45,164 nucleotides of DNA from Clostridia bacterium (GCA_017626145.1 JAGAJK010000015.1:1-45164), one strand, 5' to 3'. Numbered from the stretch's first letter, positions 13,822-23,878 are shown. The notes: generated from the letters alone by a model not told the origin. Translations and numbers: made by a program.

Positions 13822-14775
13822 ATGTATTATATAGGAATAGATTTAGGCGGTACCAATATCGCCGCAGGCATCGTTGATGAAAAGGGGAAAATACTTTTAA
13901 AGAAAAGCGTACCTACCTGCGCAGAAAAAGGTGGAGAATACATTGTAAAAGCTATGTCAGAGCTTGTTATGGATTTGATTAAGACTTTTGAAATCAGCTT
14001 TGACGATGTAAAATCAATTGGTATCGGCTCACCCGGCACTATTGATAAGAAGAACGGCAAAGTTCTTTATGCAAATAATATCGACTTTAACGATATGCCT
14101 GTAAGAGCAAAGATGATTGAATATTTTGGCAGAGAAATTGATATATATATTGATAACGATGCCAACTGTGCTGCTTGGGCAGAATTTGTTGCAGGTGCAG
14201 CTAAAGGCGTTCAGGATGCAATTATGATTACTCTCGGCACAGGCGTTGGTGGCGGTATTATTGTAAATGGCAAGCTTTACAGCGGCTTTAATTACTGCGG
14301 CGGAGAACTCGGCCACGTTGTAATTGAGAAAAATGGCGTTCCGTGTAACTGTGGCAGAGTAGGCTGTTGGGAATCATATTCATCCGCAACAGCTTTAATC
14401 AGAATGACAAGAGAAAAAGCAGAAGAGAATAAGGATTCTCTTATGTGGGAATATTATAACGAAAAAGGCGCGTGGAGCGGCAGAACAGCATTTTTGGCAG
14501 CAGACAAAGGTGACAAGGCTGCAAAGGAAGTAGTTGATACATATATAGACTACCTTGCTTGCGGTATAGTTAATATGATAAATATTTTTCAGCCGGAGAT
14601 TTTTGTTATCGGCGGCGGTGTAGCAAACGAAGGTGAGAATCTTTTTGCACCGTTAAGAGAAAAGGCTAAATCTCAAGTTTACGGAGGTAATTCCGGAGTT
14701 GCACATACAAAGATTGTAGGTGCAGAAACAGGAAATGATGCAGGAATTATCGGAGCGGCTCTTTTAGATGAATAA
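13822..14775 (+). CDS. ROK-family sugar kinase, likely glucokinase
   Basis: A 317-residue cytoplasmic kinase. The N-terminal phosphate-binding motif is DLGGTN (residues 6-11), a second glycine loop GTGVGGG lies near 140, and a zinc-binding ROK motif (CNCGRVGCWE) near 174-183. These features and the length match Firmicutes GlcK-type glucokinases, which make glucose 6-phosphate from ATP and glucose; N-acetylmannosamine or allose kinase activity cannot be excluded. GAAAGGA lies before ATG 13822. It sits 21 nt after hprK, which fits sugar use. Confidence 0.9.
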   Translation: MYYIGIDLGGTNIAAGIVDEKGKILLKKSVPTCAEKGGEYIVKAMSELVMDLIKTFEISFDDVKSIGIGSPGTIDKKNGKVLYANNIDFNDMPVRAKMIEYFGREIDIYIDNDANCAAWAEFVAGAAKGVQDAIMITLGTGVGGGIIVNGKLYSGFNYCGGELGHVVIEKNGVPCNCGRVGCWESYSSATALIRMTREKAEENKDSLMWEYYNEKGAWSGRTAFLAADKGDKAAKEVVDTYIDYLACGIVNMINIFQPEIFVIGGGVANEGENLFAPLREKAKSQVYGGNSGVAHTKIVGAETGNDAGIIGAALLDE

Positions 14776-14794
14776 ATTTTTCAGGGAGGTTTCA

Positions 14795-15691
14795 ATGAAC
14801 AGATTAGGTGATATTTGCGGTAACGCAAATGTTCTGTATAATGAACCTATGAAAAAACACACAAGCTTTCGTGCCGGCGGTGAGGCAAAGGTAATTGCAA
14901 AGCCTCAGTCAAAGGAAAAGCTTGTTGATGTGATAAAATATCTTGAAAGCGGAAATATTGAGTATGCAATTGTAGGAAACGGTTCAAATCTGCTTGTGTC
15001 TGACAGCGGTTTTGATGGAGTAATTATTCTTACTGAATGTATTGATTATATAGTTTGTGAAAACGAAAAAATTACAGCAGGATGTGGTGCAAGCCTTGCG
15101 AAAATCGCTTCCGTTGCGTTGGATAATTCTCTTACGGGCTTTGAGTTTGCCGCAGGGATTCCCGGGTTTGCAGGCGGCGGTGTTGTAATGAATGCAGGTG
15201 CCTATGGTGGAGAATTAAAGGATATTCTCGGCAAAATTGAGTACTGTGACAGCGACGGTGATGTTTTTTGCGTTGATGCAAAGGATGCAGAGCTGTCTTA
15301 CAGGCACAGTATGTTTTCTGATAAAAAGCTTTGCATTCTGGAAGCAGAATTTTGTCTTTCCAAAGGCGATGCAAACGAAATCAGAGAACGAATGAACGAG
15401 CTTGCAGCAAAAAGACGTGATAAACAGCCTCTTAACTATCCGAGTGCCGGATCGGCGTTTAAAAGACCTGAGGGTTATTTTGCAGCAAAGTTAATTGAAG
15501 ACAGCGGTCTTAAAGGCTTTAGCGTAGGTGACGCACAGGTTTCCGATAAGCATTGCGGTTTTATAGTAAATAAAGGAAATGCTTCTGCTTCTGATATTTA
15601 TAATTTAATCAGGCATTGCAAAAAAACTGTGTTGGAAAAGCAGGGAGTTGTAATAGAACCGGAAATTAAATTTCTTGGGAATTTTGAATAA
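14795..15691 (+). CDS. murB: UDP-N-acetylenolpyruvoylglucosamine reductase
   Basis: A 298-residue FAD enzyme of peptidoglycan precursor synthesis that reduces UDP-GlcNAc-enolpyruvate to UDP-MurNAc with NADPH. Visible are the N-terminal HTSFRAGGEA, the FAD-binding VGNGSNLLVSD and GIPGFAGGGVVMNAGAYGGE regions, and YPSAGSAFKRPEG with the catalytic serine. The length and the absence of an E. coli-type insertion point to type II MurB, as in other Firmicutes. ATG 14795 follows AGGGAGG; the longer frame from 14768 overlaps the kinase gene end and lacks a ribosome binding site. Confidence 0.95.
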   Translation: MNRLGDICGNANVLYNEPMKKHTSFRAGGEAKVIAKPQSKEKLVDVIKYLESGNIEYAIVGNGSNLLVSDSGFDGVIILTECIDYIVCENEKITAGCGASLAKIASVALDNSLTGFEFAAGIPGFAGGGVVMNAGAYGGELKDILGKIEYCDSDGDVFCVDAKDAELSYRHSMFSDKKLCILEAEFCLSKGDANEIRERMNELAAKRRDKQPLNYPSAGSAFKRPEGYFAAKLIEDSGLKGFSVGDAQVSDKHCGFIVNKGNASASDIYNLIRHCKKTVLEKQGVVIEPEIKFLGNFE

Positions 15692-15717
15692 ATTTGATAT
15701 TGAAAGGATTGAAGAAT

Positions 15718-16086
15718 ATGCCCGCAAAACAGATTAATCGTTACGGTGATGTCGTAATTACCGAGGATGTTATAGCAAAGATTGCAGGTAATGCAGCTCT
15801 TGCCAACAGTGTTGGTATTGTTGGTCTTGCAAGCCGTTCAAAGGCTGATGAGCTGGCAACGCTTCTTAAAAAATCTGCCGTAGCTAACGGTGTAAAGGTT
15901 AGTATAAACGGTTCAAAGGTTAAGCTTGAAATTCACGTAATAGGAAGATACGGCGTAAATATAGCTTCCTCCTGCGAATCTGTTATTGAACAGGTAAAGT
16001 ATGCGGTAGAGCAGTCAACAGGGCTTGATGTTGTTTCCATTATTGTAACAGTTGAAAGTCTTATGGCTGATGAAGACTGCGAATAA
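15718..16086 (+). CDS. Asp23/Gls24 family (DUF322) protein
   Basis: A 122-residue protein with the typical family fold: an N-terminal GDVVITEDVIAKIAGNAAL, a central NGSKVKLEIHVIGRYGVNI and a C-terminal helix before VNIIVESL-type sequence (here SIIVTVESL). Relatives are abundant alkaline-shock proteins linked to envelope stress, and one copy next to fakA is the normal Firmicutes arrangement. ATG 15718 follows AAAGGAT. It ends 15 nt before fakA, so the two are translationally close. Confidence 0.92.
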   Translation: MPAKQINRYGDVVITEDVIAKIAGNAALANSVGIVGLASRSKADELATLLKKSAVANGVKVSINGSKVKLEIHVIGRYGVNIASSCESVIEQVKYAVEQSTGLDVVSIIVTVESLMADEDCE

Positions 16087-16100
16087 CGGAGGTGGTTGTA

Positions 16101-17750
16101 TTGAGCAGCACTGTAAACAGCAGTGTATTTAAGCTTATGATTATGTCAGGTGCCAACAACCTTTGTAATCATAAAAAGCTTGTTGATGAATTAAATGTTT
16201 TCCCTGTTCCGGACGGTGATACAGGTACAAATATGGCTCTTACCATAATGGCGGTTAAAAGAGAGCTTTCAGGTGTTGATTACGATACCTGCAGTGAAGT
16301 TGCGTCATACGCCGCAACGGCATCACTTCGTGGTGCAAGAGGTAATTCAGGTGTAATTTTATCTCAGTTTTTCAGAGGCTATGCAAAGGCTCTTGAAAAT
16401 GTTGACGAAATAACTGTAGATATTGCAAAAAATATGTTAAACAGTGCACAAAAGCATGCTTACCGTGCAGTTATGAAGCCTCAGGAGGGCACTATTTTAA
16501 CGGTTGCCAGAGAGATGTATGAGGGTGTCAGCGATTTTGAGGGCGATGACGTTTGTGAGTTTCTTAAAAAAGCAGTTGAAGCAGGAAATGCATCCCTTGA
16601 AAGAACTCCCGAGCTTTTACCTGCGTTAAAGAGTGCAGGCGTTGTGGATTCGGGCGGTAAAGGTCTTATGCTCCTTATGGAGGGGGCACTTTATTATCTT
16701 GAAAATGGTGAGATAATAGAAACCGATGAGGAAGAAGCTGTTACTGTTAAGAAAGAAGCAGTAATTGATACATCGGATATAAAATTCGGCTATTGCACCG
16801 AGTTTCTTATTAAAAAGGAAAAAGATATTAAATCAAACTGGAAAGCACTTCGTAAGAAGCTCGAATGTATCGGAGACTGTGTTCTGGTAATTAATGATAA
16901 AGAATTTATCAAGGTTCATGTTCATTCAAATCAGCCGGGCACCGTATTAAATGAAGCAATGAAGCATGGCTCTCTTCTGAATATAAAAATTGACAATATG
17001 CGTGAACAAAGTGAGCATACAAGCTTTGGTGAAGAGGAAAAGTCTGCTTCAAAAAAGAAGGATAAGGAACAACCAAAGCCGTTGGCACCGTATACGGAAA
17101 ATGCGTTTATAACGGTTGCAAATGGTGAAGGAATTGTTCAGTTATTCGGTGAGCTCGGAGTAAGCGGCATTATAAGCGGCGGTCAGACTATGAATCCTTC
17201 AACAGATGATTTTATAAATGAAATCGAAAAGCTTAATGCAGGCACTATCTTTGTGTTCCCTAACAATAAGAATATTATTATGGCGGCACAGCAGGCAAGT
17301 GAAATGAGCGGTAAAAATATTATTGTTATTCCTACAAAATCGATTGTTCAGGGTATAAGTGCTTTGATGGCATTTGACGAGGAAATGAGTGCGAAGGAAA
17401 ACGAGGATGCAATGCTTTCGGCAGTTGCAGCGGTTAAATCAGGCTCTGTTACATTTGCGGCAAGAGACTGCGAAATAGAAGGTCTTGAGATTCATAAGGA
17501 CGATATAATGGGTCTTGTTGAGGGTAAAATCAAGTCAGTAGGAACAGATAAGAATCTTATCTGTCAGGAAGTAATTGCGAAAATGCTTGATGACGGAACA
17601 AGCGAGATTTCACTATTTACAGGTGAAGGCGTAAGTGAAGCTGAAGCAGAAGAAATAGAAGAAGCACTTACAGAAAAATATCCGGATATTACCGTAAATG
17701 TATATCCCGGTGGTCAGGCATTATATTACTATTACATTTCTGTTGAATAA
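16101..17750 (+). CDS. fakA: fatty acid kinase subunit A (DAK2/YloV family)
   Basis: A 549-residue protein. Residues 1-205 form the DAK2 ATP-binding domain (VFPVPDGDTGTNMALT near 30-45 with metal-binding aspartates, SLRGARGNSGVILSQ near 73-87). A central linker domain follows, and the C-terminal half is a DegV-like domain with SGGQTMNPSTDD and VFPNNKN. FakA phosphorylates exogenous fatty acids carried by a FakB (DegV) partner, which is not in this window. The TTG at 16101 is preferred because GGAGGTGG ends about 6 nt before it; GTG 16092 lies inside that site. A strong terminator follows. Confidence 0.92.
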   Translation: MSSTVNSSVFKLMIMSGANNLCNHKKLVDELNVFPVPDGDTGTNMALTIMAVKRELSGVDYDTCSEVASYAATASLRGARGNSGVILSQFFRGYAKALENVDEITVDIAKNMLNSAQKHAYRAVMKPQEGTILTVAREMYEGVSDFEGDDVCEFLKKAVEAGNASLERTPELLPALKSAGVVDSGGKGLMLLMEGALYYLENGEIIETDEEEAVTVKKEAVIDTSDIKFGYCTEFLIKKEKDIKSNWKALRKKLECIGDCVLVINDKEFIKVHVHSNQPGTVLNEAMKHGSLLNIKIDNMREQSEHTSFGEEEKSASKKKDKEQPKPLAPYTENAFITVANGEGIVQLFGELGVSGIISGGQTMNPSTDDFINEIEKLNAGTIFVFPNNKNIIMAAQQASEMSGKNIIVIPTKSIVQGISALMAFDEEMSAKENEDAMLSAVAAVKSGSVTFAARDCEIEGLEIHKDDIMGLVEGKIKSVGTDKNLICQEVIAKMLDDGTSEISLFTGEGVSEAEAEEIEEALTEKYPDITVNVYPGGQALYYYYISVE

Positions 17751-17754
17751 TTTT

Positions 17755-17778
17755 AAGGGTCGTTTTTCGACCCTTTTT
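17755..17778 (+). terminator. terminator of the hprK-fakA operon
   Basis: AAGGGTCG-TTTTT-CGACCCTTTTT, an 8-bp stem with a T tail directly after the fakA stop. Confidence 0.9.
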
Positions 17779-17809
17779 CATTAACTTATTATAAAAAGGA
17801 GGTAAAACT

Positions 17810-19855
17810 GTGAATATTTTCAATATGCCGCTGACTTCACTGAGCGGAATAGGAGATAAAAGATGTGAAGAGTTTAAATTTCTTGGCATCAATAATGTTT
17901 ATGACCTTCTTTTTCATTTTCCGGTAAGATATCAGGACAGAAGTGAGTTTGTTTCTGTGGACAGGCTTTGTGAGGGTATGGAGGTTTGTGTAAAGGCAAC
18001 CCTTAAAAACCGGATAAAAAATATACGTGTAAGAAAAAGTATGCTTATTTCTCAGGGTGTTATCTTTGATGACGGCGGAGAAATAGGAGTTGTGTGGTAT
18101 AATAACCGCTTTATTGAAAAATCTCTTCGTTCAGGAAATGAGTACATATTTTTCGGGAAAGTAACAAAAAATCAGAATAAGCTTATTTTAAGTAACCCTA
18201 CGGTAGAAACAATTAAAAACGAAAAAGTGTTTGCAGGAAAAATTCTTCCTGTATATAAGATAAACGCAGGCATAACTCAGAAGGTAATGCAAAAGGCAAT
18301 AATGGACGCTATTGATAAAAGCAAAGGTATGCTTCCGGAGGTTCTGCCAAAGTGTGTTCGTGAAAGGTTTGAGCTTCTCGGAATCGAGGAAGCTGTAAAA
18401 AATGTTCATTTTCCCGAAACAGAAGAAAATGCCCTGAGAGCGAGACGCAGATTCGTTTTTGAAGAACTGTTTTTATTCCAGGCAGGACTTTATAAAATGA
18501 GAGCGGGAGAAGCAAATAACGGAATTATTTATGCTGATTTAAATTGTGACGGATTTTATAAGAACCTTGGCTTTGAATACACAAATGCACAGAAAAAAGT
18601 ATCAAAGCAGATAAAGCTTGACTTTAAATCAGGACAGGCGATGAAAAGACTTATTCAGGGGGACGTAGGTTCAGGTAAAACCGCAATAGCCTTTGAGGGA
18701 GTGTATCTTACAGCTCAAAACGGCTATCAGAGTGCTATGATGGCACCTACGGAAATTTTAGCAAGGCAGCATTATCTTAAAGCAAAGAAAAGTATGCCAC
18801 ATTTAAATATTGAGCTTCTTACATCATCGGTAAAAAAAGCTGAAAAAACACGAATTCTGGATTCTCTGCAGAATGGTGAATGTGATGTTCTTATAGGTAC
18901 TCATGCGCTGATTGAACCTGATGTGGTGTTTAAAAATTTAGCACTTGTGGTTGCGGATGAACAGCACCGTTTTGGTGTAAGACAAAGACAAAAGCTTATT
19001 GAAAAGGGTGAAAATGTTCATCTTATGGTAATGACCGCAACACCTATTCCGAGAACTCTTTCCATAATAATGTACGGAGACCTTAACGTTTCGGTCATTG
19101 ACGAATTACCTCCCGGCAGACAGCAGATAAAGACATACCTTGTAGGCGAAAGTATGCACGAAAGAATTTACAATTTCATAAAAAAACAGGCTGAAAACAA
19201 AAGCCAGACCTACGTTGTATGTCCTATGGTAGAGGAAAGTGACACTCAGAATTTAAAATCTGCCGTTGAGTATTCTTCGCTTTTGGCTAAAAAGCTTTAT
19301 CCGTTGAAGGTAGGACTTCTTCACGGCAAAATGAAGGATGCAGAAAAAACTCAGGTAATGGATGCTTTTAAAAATGCAGAGTTTGATGTTTTGGTTTCAA
19401 CTACCGTTATCGAGGTAGGAGTGGATGTTCCCAATGCATCGCTGATGGTGATAGAAAATGCTGAACGTTTTGGCCTTTCCCAGCTTCATCAGTTAAGAGG
19501 AAGAGTGGGTAGAGGAAACAAGGAATCTTTCTGTATTCTTATAGCAAACACTAAAAATGATGAAACTATAAGAAAACTGCGTGTTATCGAATCGTCAACA
19601 GACGGTTTTTACATAAGCGAACAGGATTTGCTGTTAAGAGGGCCGGGAGATTATTTCGGTACCCGACAGAGTGGACTTCCGCCACTTAAAAATGCAAACC
19701 CCACGTCGGAGGTTGAGCTTTTGTATAAAACTAAAGAAGCTTACGAAATGATAGTAAATAATACACTTGTTATCACGGAGCAGGAAAAAGCGCTTATAGA
19801 TTTCGGTATAAAAAATATGTATAATATGGATAACAACTGTAATATTATAAATTAA
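17810..19855 (+). CDS. recG: ATP-dependent DNA helicase RecG
   Basis: A 681-residue branch-migrating helicase that remodels stalled forks and junctions. The wedge domain is about 60-160. Helicase motifs: Walker A GDVGSGKTA near 283-291, the DEQH box (ADEQHRFG), TATPIPRTL, and the C-terminal QLRGRVGRG. Length and motif order are normal. The start is GTG 17810 with AAAGGAGG 7 nt upstream. It follows a terminator by about 30 bp, yet no clear promoter is visible there, so it may rely on read-through. Confidence 0.95.
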   Translation: MNIFNMPLTSLSGIGDKRCEEFKFLGINNVYDLLFHFPVRYQDRSEFVSVDRLCEGMEVCVKATLKNRIKNIRVRKSMLISQGVIFDDGGEIGVVWYNNRFIEKSLRSGNEYIFFGKVTKNQNKLILSNPTVETIKNEKVFAGKILPVYKINAGITQKVMQKAIMDAIDKSKGMLPEVLPKCVRERFELLGIEEAVKNVHFPETEENALRARRRFVFEELFLFQAGLYKMRAGEANNGIIYADLNCDGFYKNLGFEYTNAQKKVSKQIKLDFKSGQAMKRLIQGDVGSGKTAIAFEGVYLTAQNGYQSAMMAPTEILARQHYLKAKKSMPHLNIELLTSSVKKAEKTRILDSLQNGECDVLIGTHALIEPDVVFKNLALVVADEQHRFGVRQRQKLIEKGENVHLMVMTATPIPRTLSIIMYGDLNVSVIDELPPGRQQIKTYLVGESMHERIYNFIKKQAENKSQTYVVCPMVEESDTQNLKSAVEYSSLLAKKLYPLKVGLLHGKMKDAEKTQVMDAFKNAEFDVLVSTTVIEVGVDVPNASLMVIENAERFGLSQLHQLRGRVGRGNKESFCILIANTKNDETIRKLRVIESSTDGFYISEQDLLLRGPGDYFGTRQSGLPPLKNANPTSEVELLYKTKEAYEMIVNNTLVITEQEKALIDFGIKNMYNMDNNCNIIN

Positions 19856-19879
19856 AAAGTTGAATTTAATTCAAAAAAA

Positions 19880-19914
19880 GGCGAAAAAATTAAAAAAATC
19901 AGTTTTTTTTCGCC
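19880..19914 (+). terminator. hairpin after recG
   Basis: GGCGAAAAAA pairs with TTTTTTCGCC (the 3' arm contains eight T). No T run follows the stem, so this is a weak or atypical terminator. Confidence 0.45.
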
Positions 19915-19921
19915 TAAAGGG

Positions 19922-19949
19922 TTGACAAATTTTTTGAATAGTATAAAAT
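19922..19949 (+). promoter_or_regulatory. promoter of the rsmD operon
   Basis: TTGACA (19922-19927), 16 bp, TAAAAT (19944-19949). Confidence 0.7.
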
Positions 19950-19996
19950 GTAAAGTGTATATGTGTTTTTATATACATTATTCTTTTGGAGGTAGC

Positions 19997-20533
19997 ATGA
20001 GAGTAATTGCAGGAAAAGCCAAGGGTCACAGCTTAAAAACTCTTGAAGGTAAGGACGTGCGTCCTACACTTGACAGGGTAAAGGAATCTGTTTTTTCCAT
20101 TCTCTACCCGTATCTTGAGAATGCGAAGGTGCTTGATTTATTTGCAGGCTCGGGTGCTTTGGGAATTGAAGCAATAAGTCGCGGTGCATCGGTTTGTCAT
20201 TTTGTGGATGTAAGCAAAAAGTCATACGATTGTGTAATTGAAAACTTAAGGCATACCAAGCTTGAGGATTGTGCGGTTATGCATCTTAAAAGTGCCGAAA
20301 GCTTTTTAAGCACCAATTCAGAAAGCTTTGATATAATTTTTCTTGATCCTCCATACAGCAAAGGCTTTGAGGACAGTATTTTTCCGTATCTTAAGGACTG
20401 CTTGTCCGATGACGGAGTAATTTTGCTTGAAACAGAGGAAAGTCCAAGAGAATATGACGGTTTTGAATCTGTAAGAAGAGCCAGGTACGGACGTGTGTTC
20501 GTAACTGTTTATAAAAAAGGAGACAGCAAATGA
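19997..20533 (+). CDS. rsmD: 16S rRNA (guanine(966)-N(2))-methyltransferase RsmD
   Basis: A 178-residue Rossmann-fold methyltransferase. [13 protein letters not shown] and [16 protein letters not shown] are the family N-terminus, [14 protein letters not shown] the SAM-binding motif I, and [12 protein letters not shown] the catalytic DPPY motif. ATG 19997 follows GGAGG; the upstream frame starts inside the promoter and is not used. Its stop overlaps the coaD start (ATGA), giving tight coupling to coaD, a conserved Firmicutes pairing. Confidence 0.95.
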   Translation: MRVIAGKAKGHSLKTLEGKDVRPTLDRVKESVFSILYPYLENAKVLDLFAGSGALGIEAISRGASVCHFVDVSKKSYDCVIENLRHTKLEDCAVMHLKSAESFLSTNSESFDIIFLDPPYSKGFEDSIFPYLKDCLSDDGVILLETEESPREYDGFESVRRARYGRVFVTVYKKGDSK

Positions 20534-21012
20534 GAACAGCAGTATATCCCGGCAGCTTTGACCCTGTAACATACGGTCATCTTGATGTAATAAAGCGTTC
20601 TGCCGCAATTTTTGACAAGCTTATTGTTGCCGTTTCCATAAATGCCCAGAAAAAACCTATGTTCACTCTTGAAGAAAGAGTGGAATTTATAAAAGAAGAG
20701 GTAAAGGGCTACAATAATGTTGAAGTTCACTTGCTTGACGGTCTTTTGGTAGAATACGCAAAAAAAGGAAATGCAAGTGTAATCATAAAAGGATTAAGAG
20801 CCGTGTCTGACTTTGAGTATGAATTTCAGATGGCTCAGATGAATAAGAAAATTTGTCCCGATATTGAAACCTTGTTTATGATGACAGGTCAGGAGTATTC
20901 CTATCTCAGCTCAAGCATAGTAAAAGAGGTTGCACGTTTTGGCGGCAAAATTGATTCCCTTGTTCCCGAAAGGGTAGCAAAGGCAGTAATCGAAAAAGTT
21001 AATCTGAAATAA
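20530..21012 (+). CDS. coaD: phosphopantetheine adenylyltransferase
   Basis: A 160-residue nucleotidyltransferase that makes dephospho-CoA from phosphopantetheine and ATP. The N-terminal [16 protein letters not shown] has the adenylyl-binding T/HxGH motif, followed by RVEFI, a [15 protein letters not shown] substrate motif and a C-terminal [17 protein letters not shown]. It overlaps rsmD by 4 nt. Confidence 0.97.
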   Translation: MRTAVYPGSFDPVTYGHLDVIKRSAAIFDKLIVAVSINAQKKPMFTLEERVEFIKEEVKGYNNVEVHLLDGLLVEYAKKGNASVIIKGLRAVSDFEYEFQMAQMNKKICPDIETLFMMTGQEYSYLSSSIVKEVARFGGKIDSLVPERVAKAVIEKVNLK

Positions 21013-21032
21013 AAGCACAGGAGGAACCGAAA

Positions 21033-21485
21033 ATGAATAAGGAACAGGAAAGCTTGATAAGCATTGTCGATTTTCTCGAGGAAACACTTGAAGACGCTAA
21101 GGCGATACCCATTGTTCACAAGGCTTTTTACGACAAAAAAGAACTTCTTGAAATTGTTGAGCAGATAAGATTGCGTTATCCCGAAGAATTAAAGCAGTCT
21201 CAGTATATAATTGAGAACAGACAGAAAATCTTGGATGAAGCACAGCACGAAGCTGATGAAATTATCAGAAAGACAGCCGATAAGGTTAATTTGATGTTAA
21301 ACGAACATGAAATTACAAGAAAGGCAAACGAAAAGGCTGCCGAAATTATGGAAAACGCACAGAACGAATCAAGAAATATGCGTCTTGCAACAAAGGAATA
21401 TGTTGCAAAGACACTTAATGACCTTGAAAATACAATTTCAACAGCACTTCAGAAGGTTCGTGACGATAAGAGAAGTGTTAATTAA
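21033..21485 (+). CDS. coiled-coil protein, coaD-linked (ATP synthase subunit b-like)
   Basis: A 150-residue, highly charged, cysteine-free protein that is almost all helix, with long heptad-like runs (about residues 45-140, rich in Glu, Lys and Ala). No membrane segment or nucleotide motif is visible. Similar small proteins after coaD in Clostridia are often labelled ATPase or V-type H subunit because of coiled-coil similarity; I would not infer an ATPase. A division or scaffold role of the DivIVA kind is possible. AGGAGG precedes ATG 21033, and it is the last gene before a terminator. Confidence 0.75.
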   Translation: MNKEQESLISIVDFLEETLEDAKAIPIVHKAFYDKKELLEIVEQIRLRYPEELKQSQYIIENRQKILDEAQHEADEIIRKTADKVNLMLNEHEITRKANEKAAEIMENAQNESRNMRLATKEYVAKTLNDLENTISTALQKVRDDKRSVN

Positions 21486-21509
21486 TCTGAGTTAAAACGT
21501 AATAATTAT

Positions 21510-21545
21510 GTGCAGTATTCTTAAAGAGTGCTGCACTGATTTTTT
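21510..21545 (+). terminator. terminator of the rsmD-coaD operon
   Basis: GTGCAGTATTCTT pairs with AAGAGTGCTGCAC (with wobble pairs) and is followed by a T run. Confidence 0.75.
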
Positions 21546-21546
21546 A

Positions 21547-21575
21547 TTGACTTTTTTGCATATAAACAATATAAT
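21547..21575 (+). promoter_or_regulatory. promoter of ruvCAB
   Basis: TTGACT (21547-21552), 17 bp, TATAAT (21570-21575), about 25 nt before the ruvC start. Confidence 0.8.
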
Positions 21576-21603
21576 AAAGGTATGTGATTGGAGTTAGTTT
21601 GAT

Positions 21604-22104
21604 ATGCGTATACTTGGAATTGATCCGGGCTTTGCGATAGTGGGCTACGGGGTTATAGATTATGAAGCAGCAAAGTTTAAAACTGTTGATTACGGTAAAA
21701 TTACAACTGCTGCTGGACAAAAATTTCCGGACAGATTAGATGTGGTATATAATGGATTAAGGCAGGTTATTGATGCGTTTAAGCCTGATGTGCTTGCTAT
21801 AGAAGAGTTGTTTTTCAATACAAATACCACAACTGCAATTAATGTTGCACAGGCTCGTGGTGTTATAGTACTTGCGGCAAAGCAGGCAGGTCTTAAAATC
21901 TATGAATATACGCCATTACAGATAAAGCAGGCGGTAGTAGGCTACGGCAGAGCTGATAAAAATCAGGTTCAGCAGATGGTTAAAATGTTTCTTAATTTAA
22001 AGATTGTTCCAAAGCCTGATGATACTGCAGATGCTCTGGCGGTTGCTATCTGTCACGCAAACTCTTCAAGTTTAACAGGAAAGCTCGGTGATTTAAATGT
22101 ATGA
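21604..22104 (+). CDS. ruvC: Holliday junction endonuclease RuvC
   Basis: A 166-residue RNase H-fold resolvase. Acidic metal-binding residues are visible: D7 (GIDPGF), a glutamate pair in LAIEELFF near 67-68, and D/A residues in DDTADALA near 139-146. It cuts Holliday junctions bound by RuvAB, and here lies directly upstream with an 8-bp overlap to ruvA. The ribosome binding site is weak (TTGGAG). Confidence 0.96.
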   Translation: MRILGIDPGFAIVGYGVIDYEAAKFKTVDYGKITTAAGQKFPDRLDVVYNGLRQVIDAFKPDVLAIEELFFNTNTTTAINVAQARGVIVLAAKQAGLKIYEYTPLQIKQAVVGYGRADKNQVQQMVKMFLNLKIVPKPDDTADALAVAICHANSSSLTGKLGDLNV

Positions 22105-22690
22105 ATATATAAAAGGCGAACTTACATATGCAGGAGTAAGCTACGTAGTTGTTGAGAATAACGGCATCGGTTATAAAATCAACGTTTCATCCTCTGCAAT
22201 TACAAAGCTTGGAGCAATAGGGAAAGAAGTTAAGCTTTATACATACTTAAACGTAAAAGAAGATTTAATGGAGCTATACGGATTTTTAAGCCGTGACGAG
22301 CTTGAACTTTACAGAATATTAATAACCGTTTCGGGCGTAGGTCCTAAAGCCGGAATTTCTATTCTTTCCACTCTTACACCTGACCAGTTTAAGGTTGCGG
22401 TAGCTAAAGGTGATTCAAAGGCAATTGCAAAGTCTCCCGGTGTTGGCGCAAAAACGGCAGGAAGAATTATTTTAGAGCTTAAGGATAAAATTTCCCTTGA
22501 TTTATCGGATACCGACGGTGTTGAGATTGAAAGTGCAGATTTTGCCGATAATGACCCGAGAAGCGAGGCGGCAGAGGTTCTTACAGTGCTTGGATATACA
22601 ATTCAGGAAGCAAGAAAGGCTGTAAGCAATTTAAACGGAACTGTAGATGAAATGGTAGCTCAGGCATTAAAAAATATGAGAGGAAATTAA
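22097..22690 (+). CDS. ruvA: Holliday junction DNA helicase subunit RuvA
   Basis: A 197-residue protein that binds four-way junctions as a tetramer. It has an N-terminal OB fold ([13 protein letters not shown]), tandem helix-hairpin-helix motifs ([14 protein letters not shown] and [19 protein letters not shown]) and a C-terminal RuvB-binding domain ([20 protein letters not shown]). Length is normal. Confidence 0.96.
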   Translation: MYEYIKGELTYAGVSYVVVENNGIGYKINVSSSAITKLGAIGKEVKLYTYLNVKEDLMELYGFLSRDELELYRILITVSGVGPKAGISILSTLTPDQFKVAVAKGDSKAIAKSPGVGAKTAGRIILELKDKISLDLSDTDGVEIESADFADNDPRSEAAEVLTVLGYTIQEARKAVSNLNGTVDEMVAQALKNMRGN

Positions 22691-22695
22691 TATAA

Positions 22696-23703
22696 ATGGA
22701 AATGGATGACAGACTTATAACTTCAACCTTTACAAATGAAGATGAAGATATAGAAAATTCGTTAAGACCGAGACATCTTTGCGATTATGTAGGTCAGGAA
22801 AAAGCCAAAGAAAATCTTGAGGTTTTCATTCAGGCGGCTAAAATGAGAGAAGAGCCTCTGGACCATATTCTTCTCTACGGCCCTCCCGGATTGGGGAAAA
22901 CTACTCTTGCAAGTATAATTTCCAACGAAATGGGTGTAAATATAAGAGTAACATCAGGTCCTGCCATAGAACGCCCCGGCGATCTGGCGGCAATTATTTC
23001 AAATCTTAATACAAATGATATTTTGTTTATTGACGAAATTCACCGTCTTAGCAGAAGTGTGGAAGAAATTCTATACCCTGCTATGGAGGATTTTGTTATT
23101 GATATTGTTTACGGTAAAGGCGTATCGGCAAAAACTGTACGTGTTGCACTTCCTAAATTTACTTTAATAGGTGCAACAACAAGGGCAGGTATGCTTTCAT
23201 CACCTCTTCGTGACAGATTTGGATATATTTCAAGACTTGAAATGTATACAAAAGAAGAACTGTCAAGTATCGTTGAGCGTTCGGCATCAATTTTAAATAT
23301 TCCTATTGAAAAGGACGGTGCAGAGGAAATTGCAATGCGCTCAAGAGGTACGCCGAGAATTGCAAACAGACTTTTAAAAAGAGTACGTGACTATGCCCAG
23401 ATAAAGGGCGACGGTATCATAACCAAAAAGCTTGCAGATACTGCACTTGATATGATGGAAGTTGATAAATTGGGTCTTGATAACATTGACAGACGAATTT
23501 TAACAACTATTATAAAGAATTTTGCAGGCGGGCCTGTTGGCCTTGAAACCATTGCAGCATCGATAGGCGAGGAAAGCAATACCGTAGAGGATGTTTGTGA
23601 GCCTTACCTTCTTCAGATAGGTTTTATTAACAGAACACCAAGAGGAAGATGTGCAACAAAGCTTGCTTACGATTATATGGGAATACCTTTTGAAGAAAAA
23701 TAA
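22696..23703 (+). CDS. ruvB: Holliday junction branch-migration ATPase RuvB
   Basis: A 335-residue AAA+ motor. Walker A is GPPGLGKTT near 60-68, Walker [11 protein letters not shown], sensor 1 is IGATTRAG, an arginine finger follows in PLRDRFGY, and the C-terminal winged helix binds DNA. A second ATG two codons in is also possible. It starts 5 nt after ruvA in the conserved order C-A-B. Confidence 0.97.
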   Translation: MEMDDRLITSTFTNEDEDIENSLRPRHLCDYVGQEKAKENLEVFIQAAKMREEPLDHILLYGPPGLGKTTLASIISNEMGVNIRVTSGPAIERPGDLAAIISNLNTNDILFIDEIHRLSRSVEEILYPAMEDFVIDIVYGKGVSAKTVRVALPKFTLIGATTRAGMLSSPLRDRFGYISRLEMYTKEELSSIVERSASILNIPIEKDGAEEIAMRSRGTPRIANRLLKRVRDYAQIKGDGIITKKLADTALDMMEVDKLGLDNIDRRILTTIIKNFAGGPVGLETIAASIGEESNTVEDVCEPYLLQIGFINRTPRGRCATKLAYDYMGIPFEEK

Positions 23704-23796
23704 AGAAAATCGAAGTAAATTTAAGCAAATTAAAGAAAATAAGGAATATTATCCCAATTTTGCTCATATAATAGACGTAAGGGCAAAATAAAAAAG

Positions 23797-23824
23797 TTGA
23801 AGTATTTTAAAAAAGTGTTAAAAT
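23797..23824 (+). promoter_or_regulatory. promoter of groESL
   Basis: TTGAAG (23797-23802), 16 bp, TAAAAT (23819-23824), immediately upstream of the CIRCE operator. Confidence 0.7.
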
Positions 23825-23832
23825 ATATATTG

Positions 23833-23859
23833 TTAGCACTCGAGGTTATTGAGTGCTAA
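23833..23859 (+). promoter_or_regulatory. CIRCE operator (HrcA-binding site)
   Basis: A perfect consensus TTAGCACTC-N9-GAGTGCTAA, 9 bp after the -10 box and 20 bp before the groES start. HrcA binds this dyad and represses chaperonin genes until heat shock. hrcA itself is not in the window. Confidence 0.98.
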
Positions 23860-23878
23860 AGAAAAGGAGGAAAAAACT